Shown: positions 28,296 through 37,104, numbered from the stretch's first letter. The stretch is DNA of 64,000 bases from Pelagadaptatus aseana (GCA_040365065.1 BAABNI010000004.1:1-64000); one strand, 5' to 3'. The notes: a model not told the origin generated them from the sequence alone. Program-made: numbers and translations.

Positions 28296-28598
28296 TTAAA
28301 AGCGCAACACGCCCAACAGCACCACCATCACACTACTGACCAACACACCACCTTCCCACAAACACTGTTCCGTTCTGTGTCTTAATCCAGCCAATACATC
28401 GGCAGTCGCTACAAGACTCTCCGCCGGACAACTGATGCCTCGAGTCAGCTGCAACACCCTCAATCGGGCGTACACCGCCTCTCTGTTCTGATTATTGAGC
28501 TCGGCCAGACGACAAGCCTGCTGCCAAACCTGCTGTTTATATCGTTGCACCCGTATTTCTTTCGCCGCCAAAGCCAAAGCCTGATCCACTTCCAGCAC
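28296..28598 (-). CDS. Small hypothetical protein with C-terminal hydrophobic segment
   Basis: A 100-residue reading frame starting at GTG (28598). The N-terminal two-thirds are helical and charged (AKEIRVQRYKQQVWQQACRLAE), with a hydrophobic tail GGVLVSSVMVVLLGVLRF that could anchor it in the membrane. I recognise no family. It is the only open frame in the 500 bp between gltA and the chemoreceptor gene and lies convergent to gltA. Moderate evidence only. Confidence 0.45.
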   Translation of the reverse strand: MLEVDQALALAAKEIRVQRYKQQVWQQACRLAELNNQNREAVYARLRVLQLTRGISCPAESLVATADVLAGLRHRTEQCLWEGGVLVSSVMVVLLGVLRF

Positions 28599-28669
28599 AC
28601 TTCCCCCTGCTTCCAGAAAACAACTCTATGACAGTTTAGTGAATAATCTTAAATTACAAATATTTCAAT

Positions 28670-28696
28670 TTAACTTCTGACTGCAACAGCCGATAT
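28670..28696 (+). promoter_or_regulatory. FliA (sigma-28)-type promoter of the chemoreceptor gene
   Basis: TTAA (28670-28673), 15 bases, then GCCGATAT (28689-28696), close to the flagellar sigma-28 consensus TAAA-N15-GCCGATAA. It lies about 45 bp upstream of the ATG. Confidence 0.7.
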
Positions 28697-28742
28697 AGCA
28701 CCTATACTTCCAAGAAATATCCGACGTACAGCAGGGGACTTT

Positions 28743-30368
28743 ATGAATTGGTACAAAACCAGTATGCAGGCAAGATTGATGACCGCAGTAATTGGCGGCA
28801 GCGTTATACTGCTGATCATTGCCTCGATTGCGATCTCCGCATTGAGCAACAAGCTGCGCGATTACAACAATTTAGTTGAAAATCACGTCACCTATGAGCG
28901 GGAAATTGTGCAAATGAATTTTCTGTTCAAGGTGCAGGTGCAAGAATGGAAAAACGTCCTGATTCGCGGCAGCAACGATGAAAAGCGCAAAAAATATTGG
29001 GATCGCTTTCACAAGAAGCAGCAGGAAATTCAGGAGCTGGGCAAAAATGTTGTCACCAACCTGAAACACTCCAACGCAGTGCCCATTGTCAAAGAATTTA
29101 TCGCCGCCCATCAAAAGGCTTATGGCCAATACAAAGCCGGTTACGATCAGTTTGTTGCCAGCGGCTACCAATCAAACGTCGGCGACAAAGCCGTATCCGG
29201 CATTGATCGTGCGCCCTCGAAATTACTGGCTGATGCGACTGCAATCGTCATCGAAGAAGATCAGAACACCGCCAAAACCCTGCAGGCTGAGGCCAGCTCC
29301 ATTCCCATGAAAGCCCAACTGGGGATTCTGGCCTTCTCATTGCTGTTGACCGCCTTTGTCTGGTTTATCTTGAAGAAAACCTTTCTGGCCCCTCTGCAAA
29401 CCCTGATGAAGAATATCCACGACATTGCCGATGGCGACTTTTCCCGCCCCATTGTCTGCGACAACGAGGATGAGCTCGGCAAGCTTGCAGTTGATGTGGA
29501 ATCCATGCGCGAACAGGTTGGTAATGTTTTATCTGCAGTGCAGCAAACTGCATCTGAACTGGCTAACGCGTCACTGCAAATCAATGAAGCCGCCGCCAAT
29601 ATTGCCAACCACACTGGCGAAACAGAGAGCTATACCAATCAGGTCTCTACCGCCGTGGATGAACTCAACGGTACTGTTCAGGAAGTCGCCTCAGGCGCCT
29701 CTAACGCCGCCGATTCCGCCCAGGTGGCTGACGACTCTGCCCAGGAAGGTTTGGGCATGATGGAAAAAACCACGGCCTCCCTGAGCACCCTGTCTGGTGA
29801 AGTAGAAAATGTCGCACAGGCCATGGACAAACTGGAACAGGATACAGCCAGTGTCGGAGCCGTTTTGGACGTCATTAAAGGCATCGCCGAACAAACCAAT
29901 CTGCTGGCACTCAATGCCGCCATTGAAGCAGCCCGTGCTGGTGAGCAGGGCCGCGGTTTTGCCGTAGTTGCCGATGAGGTTCGAGCTCTGGCACAACGTA
30001 CTCAGGAATCCACCGAGGAAATCCAGCAAATCATTGAGACCGTGCAAAACGGTGCCTCAGCCGCAGTAAGAGCGATGAGCACCAGCAAAGAGCAAACTCT
30101 GAACACCGTAGAGCTCGCCAACAGCGCCAGTGCTTCCATCAGCGAAATCACCAACTCGGTGGGCAGTATCAGAGACATGAACAACCAGATCGCGACTGCG
30201 GCTGAAGAACAAAGTTACGCTGCCGGAGAGATTCACAAAAATGTCGGCAGCATGGCCGGTCTGGCCAAGGAAGCTCACGAAACCGCACAGCGCACCACTT
30301 CCATTGCCAACAACCTTGACGGCGCCGCTGCCCAGTTGACGGATCTGATCCAGAAGTTCCGGCTCTGA
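28743..30368 (+). CDS. Methyl-accepting chemotaxis protein
   Basis: A 541-residue chemoreceptor. It has an N-terminal membrane helix (about 11-33), a periplasmic helical sensor of about 155 residues, and a second membrane helix (about 190-212). A HAMP domain (about 213-265) follows, then a cytoplasmic coiled coil with the conserved hairpin tip EQTNLLALNAAIEAARAGE near 382-400. No C-terminal CheR-tethering pentapeptide is seen. Ligand unknown. A FliA-type promoter and AGGGG ribosome-binding site precede it. Confidence 0.95.
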   Translation: MNWYKTSMQARLMTAVIGGSVILLIIASIAISALSNKLRDYNNLVENHVTYEREIVQMNFLFKVQVQEWKNVLIRGSNDEKRKKYWDRFHKKQQEIQELGKNVVTNLKHSNAVPIVKEFIAAHQKAYGQYKAGYDQFVASGYQSNVGDKAVSGIDRAPSKLLADATAIVIEEDQNTAKTLQAEASSIPMKAQLGILAFSLLLTAFVWFILKKTFLAPLQTLMKNIHDIADGDFSRPIVCDNEDELGKLAVDVESMREQVGNVLSAVQQTASELANASLQINEAAANIANHTGETESYTNQVSTAVDELNGTVQEVASGASNAADSAQVADDSAQEGLGMMEKTTASLSTLSGEVENVAQAMDKLEQDTASVGAVLDVIKGIAEQTNLLALNAAIEAARAGEQGRGFAVVADEVRALAQRTQESTEEIQQIIETVQNGASAAVRAMSTSKEQTLNTVELANSASASISEITNSVGSIRDMNNQIATAAEEQSYAAGEIHKNVGSMAGLAKEAHETAQRTTSIANNLDGAAAQLTDLIQKFRL

Positions 30369-30369
30369 T

Positions 30370-31046
30370 TTACATCAGCTCCTGCAACATTCTTTCATTA
30401 ACCTGCCGCCATTGCGGCAGGTTTTTTTGACTGTCCGCTTTCAATCTTTTATTCCGCGCTTTTGCCAACCATAGATTTTTGGCATTAAAGCTGTAAACCG
30501 GGAGCAAATCTTTGCGCTGGGAAGCGGGTAAAACTTTCTTATTGATGTTATCCAGAATTAAAGGTTCAGCCTCCGGCGAGGGATAATAGGCCAGAACCAT
30601 ATGCGCCTGATTGTAATCCAGCGCCTTTAAGTGATCCGCAGTTTATCGTTATCGATACCCAGCTCATTGAGAGTGAAATACTTGGCAATAGAGAAATCTT
30701 CACAGTCTCCGGCGTTGGTACCCAGCGTTTCAATTGGCGTTGCCCAGTAATCTTCCTTTTTCCAATGCTCCATATCACTGACCCAGCGCACTTCGTTAAA
30801 GAAATCGTTGGCCGCCTCGATTTTCTGCCGATCAGTGTAATTACCTGCCGCGTTGATACGACTCATAAGCTGCTGCCAGCGCTCTACCCTGAGTCTGGCG
30901 GAGGCACCATAGCGCGCCTCAATCATGGCATAGGCCCTGGCTGTAAAGCCGGTATATTCGGCAACCGCCATCAATGCAGCGCACAGCAGTGCAACCACAC
31001 CAGCAACGTTTGCCAAAGACCGCTTCATGCCCATATTCCGATACAT
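30370..31046 (-). pseudogene. LapG-like transglutaminase cysteine protease, frameshifted
   Basis: Two adjacent minus-strand frames together make one bacterial transglutaminase-like cysteine proteinase (LapG/DUF920 family). The first (30627-31046) has an N-terminal membrane/signal segment, the family WWQ-like region and the catalytic cysteine in NAGDCEDFSIAKY, then hits a TAA just after DKLRIT. The second frame supplies LDYNQAHMVLAYY with the catalytic histidine, and LDNINK with the aspartate. A loss of about four bases near 30630, relative to the usual ITYVKALDYNQAHMVL, explains the shift. LapG cleaves large surface adhesins. The 3' end overlaps the chemoreceptor terminator. A sequencing error is the main alternative. 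Confidence 0.8.
30400..30428 (+). terminator. Chemoreceptor gene terminator
   Basis: Stem ACCTGCCGC/GCGGCAGGT with loop CATT and seven T on the plus strand. It lies inside the 3' coding end of the convergent LapG-like pseudogene. Confidence 0.85.
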
Positions 31047-31175
31047 TCCCTATTTCGCCGGAGCCTTAAGTTAGCCTCAAAAGACTAAAGTAAACCCCTG
31101 TATTAAACCACAACCTTTCTCACAAAACTGTGCATTCCTTTATACTGGTATTTTACTCAAACAGCGCCAGACAAC

Positions 31176-32051
31176 ATGACTCAAAGCTCTGCCATTAAAG
31201 GCGTTTTCTTCGCTCTGGCCACTTCCCTGGTTGGCAGTACCGCAGCCGCGGCAGGAAAACTCATCGCCGATCAGGTCAACCCCTACAGCATTGTGATGAT
31301 TCAGTTTTCGATCTGCTTTCTGCTGTGCCTGCCTCAGGTATATCGGCATCAGACAGCGAGATTGAAAACCAATCAGTGGCGCCTTCATCTGATCAGAGGT
31401 CTGGGTGGGTGGCTGGCCTTTATTGCTTTTTATGCCAGCCTCGGAAAAATTTCACTGGTGGAAGCCAATCTACTGCGCAATACCGCACCATTGATGGTAC
31501 CGCTGGTTGTCTGGGCATGGATTGGTTTGCTGGTCCCTCTGAACCGCTGGGTGCCATTACTGATTGGTTTTGTGGGCGTCAGTCTGGTACTGGCACCCAA
31601 GCCAGGTGATGCCAACCTCAATAGCGGCTATCTGCTCGGACTGGCCTCAGGTCTGGGCTTGGCAATATCCATGGTAGGCACCCGAATCCTGTCAAAAACG
31701 GATTCCAGCCTGCAAATCATGTTCTACTATTTCGCCCTTTCCCTTGTCTGCAGTCTGCCACTGGGGATTTATCACTGGCAGCCTATCCCCCTGTCTGCCT
31801 GGCCCCATCTGATCTTCATTGGTGTCTCTATCTATCTGGCGCTGTGGCTCTATACACTGGCCTACAGCTATGCCAAACCCTCTCTGGTCTCACCCATTAG
31901 CTACTTTTCAGTGGTTTTTTCCGGGGTACTGGGATGGTGGCTATGGGGATTCGTGCCGGGGACCACGTCGATGCTGGGAATTACTCTGGTGGTTGCCGCA
32001 GGCATAGTCACGGTCTACTTATCCAGTCTGGAAAAAGACAAAAGTGAATAA
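31176..32051 (+). CDS. EamA/DMT family permease
   Basis: A 291-residue drug/metabolite-superfamily transporter with about ten hydrophobic segments in two EamA halves. The second half ends in SPISYFSVVFSGVLGWWLWG, typical of exporters of amino acids or small metabolites. Substrate unknown. The next gene starts directly after its stop, suggesting an operon with the FAD oxidase. Confidence 0.9.
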   Translation: MTQSSAIKGVFFALATSLVGSTAAAAGKLIADQVNPYSIVMIQFSICFLLCLPQVYRHQTARLKTNQWRLHLIRGLGGWLAFIAFYASLGKISLVEANLLRNTAPLMVPLVVWAWIGLLVPLNRWVPLLIGFVGVSLVLAPKPGDANLNSGYLLGLASGLGLAISMVGTRILSKTDSSLQIMFYYFALSLVCSLPLGIYHWQPIPLSAWPHLIFIGVSIYLALWLYTLAYSYAKPSLVSPISYFSVVFSGVLGWWLWGFVPGTTSMLGITLVVAAGIVTVYLSSLEKDKSE

Positions 32052-32072
32052 ATGACATCGAAGGAATCGGGC

Positions 32073-33473
32073 ATGAGCGATCACAATCTGTGCTTCTGGC
32101 AAGACAGTATTTACCCCCAGCAACGACCTCAGTCACTCGATCGGGATATCGAAACCGATGTGGCCATCATCGGTGGCGGCTTTACCGGTCTGTGGACCGC
32201 TTACTATCTCAAGCAGGAAGCCCCGGATCTCAAGATCACCATACTGGAATCACGCCATTGCGGTTTTGGTGCCTCTGGTCGCAATGGTGGCTGGCTGATG
32301 GGCAATCTCGCCGGTGAACACCACTGGCTGCCGAAACTGCCAGCGGCACAACAACAGCAAACCATTGCCCTGATTACCGGCATTGTGGAAGAGGTCAAAC
32401 GGGTATGCACCAAACACGCTCTCGATATTGATCTCCAACATGGCGGTACTCTCTACAGCGCCTGTCGCTACCCGGAACAGGAGTCCATTCAGCGTGAACT
32501 GCTCGCAAGCCTTTATGCCAGTGGTTATCAGGAAGGCGACTATCAATGGCTGTCACCCGGCGAGCTGCAGCAACAACTGCAAGTAGCACCTTGTTATGGC
32601 GGTATTTTCACCCCCCATACGGCTGCGATTCATCCCGGTAAGCTGGTCAGCCAGCTCGTCGACACACTGAAAAGTCTGGGCGTATCCATCTACCAGAACA
32701 CTCCCATCGAGCACCTTGAGCCCCGGCAACTGAGAACAGTAAACCATGCCATCAAGGCAGACATTATTGTTAACGCCACCGAGGCCTACAATCTGCTACA
32801 GCCCAAAATGCGCCCCTATGTGCTGCCGATTCAGAGCCGGGTTATTGCCACCGCTCCGATTGCTGAGTCGGTGTGGCAGAACGTAGGGTTAGAACAACGT
32901 CAAACCTTTGCCGATGCCAGCCGTCTGGTCAACTATGGCCAACGTACCGCCGATAACCGTCTGGTATTTGGCATGCGTGGCGACTACCGTTACGGCGCCA
33001 AACCCCAAGCTGAATTCAGCTGCCCGGATAAAGCCCTCAGCAACATCCGCCATATGATTGGAGAACTGTTCCCCGCTCTGGACAAGGTTGAGATCACCCA
33101 TCACTGGGGCGGCTCACTGGGGCTAAGCAAAGACGACACCCCCTACGCCCTGTTTGACCCTCACTCGGGTATCGCACAGGCCGGCGGCTATGGCGGAGAA
33201 GGGGTTGGGGCCACCAATCTGATGGCGCGAACCCTGTGCGATATGATCTTTCACAAGCAGACCGAGCTCAGTCAGGCCCCATGGGCCCATGAAGGATTGG
33301 CCCATAAAAAACTGCGCCGGTGGGAACCCGAACCCCTGCGCTGGATCGGCTACAACAGCATCGTCAAAACCCTGGAAATTGAAGAAAACCTCTGCGCCAA
33401 ACAACAGCGTCCACACTGGTTTCGGCGAATTGTTACCCGATTTGCCGGGTTTCTTAGCAGGATCTTCCTCTGA
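32073..33473 (+). CDS. FAD-dependent oxidoreductase (DAO family)
   Basis: A 466-residue amine/amino-acid oxidase-like flavoprotein. It has the dinucleotide motif IIGGGFTGLWTAYYL, the flavin-contact motif FGASGRNGGWLMG, and the C-terminal GYGGEGVGATNLMARTL. It resembles PuuB-type gamma-glutamylputrescine oxidases, but the substrate is not proven. I choose the ATG at 32073 because AAGGA lies seven bases upstream; an ATG at 32052 adds seven residues. It follows the EamA permease closely. The C-terminal extension after about 405 is basic and Trp-rich. Confidence 0.88.
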   Translation: MSDHNLCFWQDSIYPQQRPQSLDRDIETDVAIIGGGFTGLWTAYYLKQEAPDLKITILESRHCGFGASGRNGGWLMGNLAGEHHWLPKLPAAQQQQTIALITGIVEEVKRVCTKHALDIDLQHGGTLYSACRYPEQESIQRELLASLYASGYQEGDYQWLSPGELQQQLQVAPCYGGIFTPHTAAIHPGKLVSQLVDTLKSLGVSIYQNTPIEHLEPRQLRTVNHAIKADIIVNATEAYNLLQPKMRPYVLPIQSRVIATAPIAESVWQNVGLEQRQTFADASRLVNYGQRTADNRLVFGMRGDYRYGAKPQAEFSCPDKALSNIRHMIGELFPALDKVEITHHWGGSLGLSKDDTPYALFDPHSGIAQAGGYGGEGVGATNLMARTLCDMIFHKQTELSQAPWAHEGLAHKKLRRWEPEPLRWIGYNSIVKTLEIEENLCAKQQRPHWFRRIVTRFAGFLSRIFL

Positions 33474-33517
33474 ATTAAAAAACCTGCAAAATCAATTACA
33501 TATTTATAAAAAGGGAG

Positions 33518-33546
33518 TTGACAGCCACACCAGTGCGCCCTAGAAT
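33518..33546 (+). promoter_or_regulatory. tRNA-Ala promoter
   Basis: TTGACA (33518-33523), 17-bp spacer, TAGAAT (33541-33546), followed by a GC-rich GCGCCCC discriminator typical of stable RNA promoters. The mature tRNA begins 33 bp downstream. Confidence 0.85.
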
Positions 33547-33578
33547 GCGCCCCACTTCTGCAGCAATGCAGGCAGTTT

Positions 33579-33654
33579 GGGGCCTTAGCTCAGCTGGGAG
33601 AGCGCAACACTGGCAGTGTTGAGGTCAGCGGTTCGATCCCGCTAGGCTCCACCA
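33579..33654 (+). tRNA. tRNA-Ala (anticodon GGC)
   Basis: A 76-base cloverleaf with acceptor stem GGGGCCT/AGGCTCC, D-arm GCTCAGCTGGGAGAGC, anticodon stem CAACA/TGTTG around loop CTGGCAG (anticodon GGC), T-arm with GGTTCGATCC, and an encoded CCA. It decodes GCC/GCU alanine codons. Confidence 0.97.
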
Positions 33655-33660
33655 AATACA

Positions 33661-33693
33661 AAACCCTCGTGCCGAAAGGCTCGGGGGTTTTTT
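33661..33693 (+). terminator. tRNA-Ala terminator
   Basis: GAAA-loop hairpin ACCCTCGTGCC/GGCTCGGGGGT (one mismatch, one wobble pair) followed by six T. Confidence 0.9.
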
Positions 33694-33714
33694 ATTTGTG
33701 GTACTGGAGGGTGA

Positions 33715-33799
33715 GAATCGCTGATAGCGGTTCACAAAATGGCAGGACAGCCATTTTGCACTCCGAAGGAGCCCGCAGGGTGAGGGCCATGGATGGCCC
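33715..33799. repeat. Cluster of four stem-loops between tRNA-Ala and the TonB receptor
   Basis: Four consecutive palindromes: GAATCGCT/AGCGGTTC (33715-33733), AAAATGGC/GCCATTTT with loop AGGACA (33736-33757), CTCC/GGAG (about 33761-33771) and GGGCCAT/ATGGCCC (33784-33799). The CATCCATGG and internal GGACAG-hairpin layout recalls the 94-bp elements at 5.7 kb, so this may be a diverged relative. It could instead be a structured leader of the receptor gene. Confidence 0.6.
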
Positions 33800-33838
33800 G
33801 AATGCATCCCGTGGAGTCCAAATTAAAGAGAGCAAAAA

Positions 33839-35683
33839 ATGAAAAAAGTAACTCAAGCAGCTGCAATAGCTTTGTTCTACACCACTTCTGTCTTCGCTGA
33901 AACAGACACAACAAAAACTATCGAAGAAATTCTGGTTCAGGGCCGCACAACCGCCAATACCCTACCGGTTGGCACCTACGCCACCCCGATTTCCAATCTT
34001 GAGTACGACCCTCGCATCGACCTGCAATCACGCAATATGGCCGAAGCTCAGGCTGACGTTACCATTCGCGGCGGTATTTTTGAAAATACCGGGTTTCGCA
34101 TTGGCAGTGCCACCCTGTTTGACCCTCAAACCGGCCACTATTTTGCAGAGATACCCGTCGGTCCGGAAATGCTCAGTGACCCCAATGTTCTCACTGGCGC
34201 GGACAATGCTCTGTTAGGCTTTAACAGCTCAGTGGGCACCGTCGATTTTGACTGGCAACCCATTGCAACCGGCGGCAGTGCTTCTGCCGGGGTTGGTAAT
34301 AACGACCTGAACCTTCAGAGAATTTACAACGGGTACAGCACGTCACTGACCAATGCTCCGGATTGGACGCTCGGCATCGAGGCCGAATACTCTCGCTCGG
34401 AAAGTGACGGCACCATTGATAATGGCGATCACAACTACTACCGGGCATCCGGTCGGGTACAGCTGCTGGGCCCGGTTTCCCAGACCGATGTATTTTTTGG
34501 CTATCAGGAAAAATTCTTCGGCTGGCCCAATATGTATACCCCCTTCGGTGTTAACGAAACCGAGAATCTGAAAACCCGATTGCTGGCCGTCAATCACAGG
34601 CAAACTTACGGTCTGGACAGCAACTTTGAGATCTCTGGCTACTACCGCCGCCATAATGATCACTATGTCTTTTCCCGTGAAAACCCTGGTGCATTTCAGG
34701 CTTTCCATGAAACCAAAGTCAGCGCTCTGGCCATTTCCGGGTTGCACCAGCTGAATCAGGCATTCGGGCTCAATTACACGGTCCAAGCCATGGCCGACGA
34801 AATTGATTCCACCACTCTGGAAAACAACTTTGTCTCGCGCAGCTATTACAAAGCCAGTATCCTGCCTGAATACCGCACGGATCTGTCCGGCAATCAACGC
34901 CTGACTATTCGCGCCGGTGCCGCCTTTGACGACACCAATCGCGATGACTCGGACGTCTCTTTTATTGGCGATATCACCTGGTTGCAGGCCCACACTGACG
35001 GCTCTTCGGAGCGTATCTATCTGTCTTACGCTGAAGCCACTCAGGTGGCCGGTTACACAGCCATCGGCGGCAGTGATTCCGGCGGTCTGTTTCGAAGCAA
35101 CTACGATCTCGAACGTGAAACCGCGAAAAATCTGGAACTGGGTGTCACACTGGATCGCAACAGCTGGACATTGGACGCCGCCTTGTTTTATCGCTGGGAC
35201 AACGATCTGACAGACTGGACCTACAGCTTTGCCAATACCGCCGCACGCTCAGCCAATGCGGTGGATATCGAGACTCAAGGCCTGGAATTCATCGGCATCA
35301 AGCGCCTTAATCAAGCGGAAATCATCGCCAGCTACACCTTTCTGGAAAAGGACGAGGACTACAAGGCCGCCAATATCGATGCCAGCTTCTACGCCCTCAA
35401 CTACCCCAACCACCGCGTCACTCTGGGTGCAATCTGGCGTCCCACGAACACATTGGAAGTCCGTGTCGACAACGAATGGCGCCGTCAGGAAAAAAACCAG
35501 CTGCGCAATGGCGACAACGAAGCCCTATTTACGCAATTGACCATGACTTACTCCCCAGAGCAGCTTAATCAGTTGCAAATACTCTTCTCAGTGGACAATC
35601 TCTGGGATGAATCCTTTGAGGAAGTGCCTGGCACTCCGGGCAGGGGTGAACAGTATTCCATAGGCGCCACCTATCACTGGTAA
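33839..35683 (+). CDS. TonB-dependent outer membrane receptor
   Basis: A 614-residue outer-membrane receptor. A signal peptide ends around residue 20 (TSVFA). A TonB-box-like EEILVQG lies near 29-35, the plug domain covers about 40-140 (TIRGGIFENTGFRIGSATL, GADNALLGFNSSVGTVDF), then a beta-barrel ends in an aromatic terminal strand (SIGATYHW). It is BtuB-like in size. The ligand is unknown; no cobalamin riboswitch or obvious Fur box precedes it. An EamA permease follows after 27 bp, suggesting uptake of one small compound across both membranes. Confidence 0.9.
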   Translation: MKKVTQAAAIALFYTTSVFAETDTTKTIEEILVQGRTTANTLPVGTYATPISNLEYDPRIDLQSRNMAEAQADVTIRGGIFENTGFRIGSATLFDPQTGHYFAEIPVGPEMLSDPNVLTGADNALLGFNSSVGTVDFDWQPIATGGSASAGVGNNDLNLQRIYNGYSTSLTNAPDWTLGIEAEYSRSESDGTIDNGDHNYYRASGRVQLLGPVSQTDVFFGYQEKFFGWPNMYTPFGVNETENLKTRLLAVNHRQTYGLDSNFEISGYYRRHNDHYVFSRENPGAFQAFHETKVSALAISGLHQLNQAFGLNYTVQAMADEIDSTTLENNFVSRSYYKASILPEYRTDLSGNQRLTIRAGAAFDDTNRDDSDVSFIGDITWLQAHTDGSSERIYLSYAEATQVAGYTAIGGSDSGGLFRSNYDLERETAKNLELGVTLDRNSWTLDAALFYRWDNDLTDWTYSFANTAARSANAVDIETQGLEFIGIKRLNQAEIIASYTFLEKDEDYKAANIDASFYALNYPNHRVTLGAIWRPTNTLEVRVDNEWRRQEKNQLRNGDNEALFTQLTMTYSPEQLNQLQILFSVDNLWDESFEEVPGTPGRGEQYSIGATYHW

Positions 35684-35710
35684 CGGCTCGCAGACAGGCT
35701 CTACAACGCA

Positions 35711-36583
35711 ATGACATATCTCGCCATTACCTCGCTGATCTGGGCATTTTCTTTCGGCCTGATCGGCAATGCCCTGCAAGGATTGGATCCACTTCAGGTG
35801 GCCGACACACGGCTGTTGATTGCTTTTATTGCCTTTCTGCCCTTTCTCCAACCGTCGACCATAACCGTCAGGGAAAAGTGGCAACTCATGCTGATTGGCG
35901 CCATTCAGTACGGTGTGATGTACACCTGTTACCTATCGGCCTTTCGCTATCTACCTTCCTATCTGGTGGCGCTGTTTACGGTTATGACACCGGTCTATGT
36001 GATCCTGATCTACGATCTCCGTCAGCGCCGCTTCACCCCATGGTACCTGCTTGCGGCACTCCTCTCGGTTGCCGGCGCCACGGTGATCAAGGTCAAAGGC
36101 ACGGAATCCACCGATATATGGGTAGGCTTCGGGCTGATGCAAGTCTCGAATGTCGCCTTTGCCTTCGGGCAGGCTTACTACCGCGAGTGGAAGCTCGCCC
36201 GGCCTCATCTCCGTGACGCTTCCGTGTTCGGTTTCCTGTATCTTGGAGCCGCTATTTTCACCACGCTTGCGATCATATTGACCCAACAGAAACCGCCCGT
36301 ACCTCTGGATGCCACCGCCAACCAGTGGGCGGTCATGGTCTATCTGGGGCTGGTAGCCTCTGGGCTTGGCTTTTATTTCTGGAACAAAGGCGCCACACAA
36401 ACCACCGCCGGGGTGCTGGCGGCCTTCAACAACGCCGTCGTGCCTCTGGCGATGTTTGCCTCACTGTTTGTGTTTGGGGAAGCCAAAGGCGGCAGCAATG
36501 AAGAACTGATACGACTCGCTATGGGCTCGCTGCTAATTGGTGCCGCACTGGTGCTGGGTAAACGCGGCCAGACATCAGCCTGA
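35711..36583 (+). CDS. EamA/DMT family permease linked to the TonB receptor
   Basis: A 290-residue inner-membrane transporter with ten hydrophobic segments in two EamA repeats (SLIWAFSFGLIGNALQG at the start; GLVASGLGFYFWNKGATQTTAGVLAAFNNAVVPL in the second half). It lies 27 bp after the TonB receptor, so the two are likely cotranscribed and may import the same ligand. Convergent with msrA. Confidence 0.88.
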   Translation: MTYLAITSLIWAFSFGLIGNALQGLDPLQVADTRLLIAFIAFLPFLQPSTITVREKWQLMLIGAIQYGVMYTCYLSAFRYLPSYLVALFTVMTPVYVILIYDLRQRRFTPWYLLAALLSVAGATVIKVKGTESTDIWVGFGLMQVSNVAFAFGQAYYREWKLARPHLRDASVFGFLYLGAAIFTTLAIILTQQKPPVPLDATANQWAVMVYLGLVASGLGFYFWNKGATQTTAGVLAAFNNAVVPLAMFASLFVFGEAKGGSNEELIRLAMGSLLIGAALVLGKRGQTSA

Positions 36584-36591
36584 ATACCCAA

Positions 36592-37104
36592 TTAACGGCC
36601 TTTGTATTTGTGCAAAAGATCCAGAGGGATATGGCAATAGTCATTGGGGAACCGGCTCAGACGATCCTGATGCTCGGCGTCACTTTTGACGTAGTTATTT
36701 AACGGCAGGACTTCTACCGCAATATTCAAGGCGTCCTCACGGCGCCCGATATAGTCTTGCGCCGCCGCCAGATGCTGTTCATCGTCGCTGTAGACACCGG
36801 TGCGGTACTTCAAGCCGACATCCTGCCCCTGTCGATTAACGCTGTAGGGATCAATGATTTCGAAAAAATACCCCATCAGCTCAGCCACTGTTACCTGCGC
36901 AGGATCAAAGCAGGTTTTTACACACTCGGCGTAGCCATCGTAGGACGCCTCAGTGGACGAACTGGTGCCATTGGCACGCCCGGCCTCAGTCGCCACAACG
37001 CCAGGCAAATGCTTTATAAACTCCTGCACACCCCAGAGGCAACCCCCGGCAAAATAGATAGTCTGCAGGGAGCCTTGTTTGGTTGAATGTTGTAAATCAG
37101 ACAT
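36592..37104 (-). CDS. msrA: Peptide methionine sulfoxide reductase MsrA
   Basis: Repairs oxidised methionine (S-sulfoxides) using thioredoxin. The 170-residue protein has the active-site motif FAGGCLWGVQEF; Leu replaces the common Phe after the catalytic cysteine, a variant seen in a subgroup of the family. YFFEIIDPYSVNRQGQDVGLKYRTGVY follows. The start is uncertain: ATG at 37104 (MSDLQHS), 37119 or 37137 are all possible and none has a strong ribosome-binding site. Confidence 0.9.
   Translation of the reverse strand: MSDLQHSTKQGSLQTIYFAGGCLWGVQEFIKHLPGVVATEAGRANGTSSSTEASYDGYAECVKTCFDPAQVTVAELMGYFFEIIDPYSVNRQGQDVGLKYRTGVYSDDEQHLAAAQDYIGRREDALNIAVEVLPLNNYVKSDAEHQDRLSRFPNDYCHIPLDLLHKYKGR

Noticed and set aside
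33690..33838. Cobalamin or other riboswitch before the TonB receptor
   Set aside because: None of the conserved B12-box or other riboswitch core sequences is visible; the region is a series of short independent hairpins.
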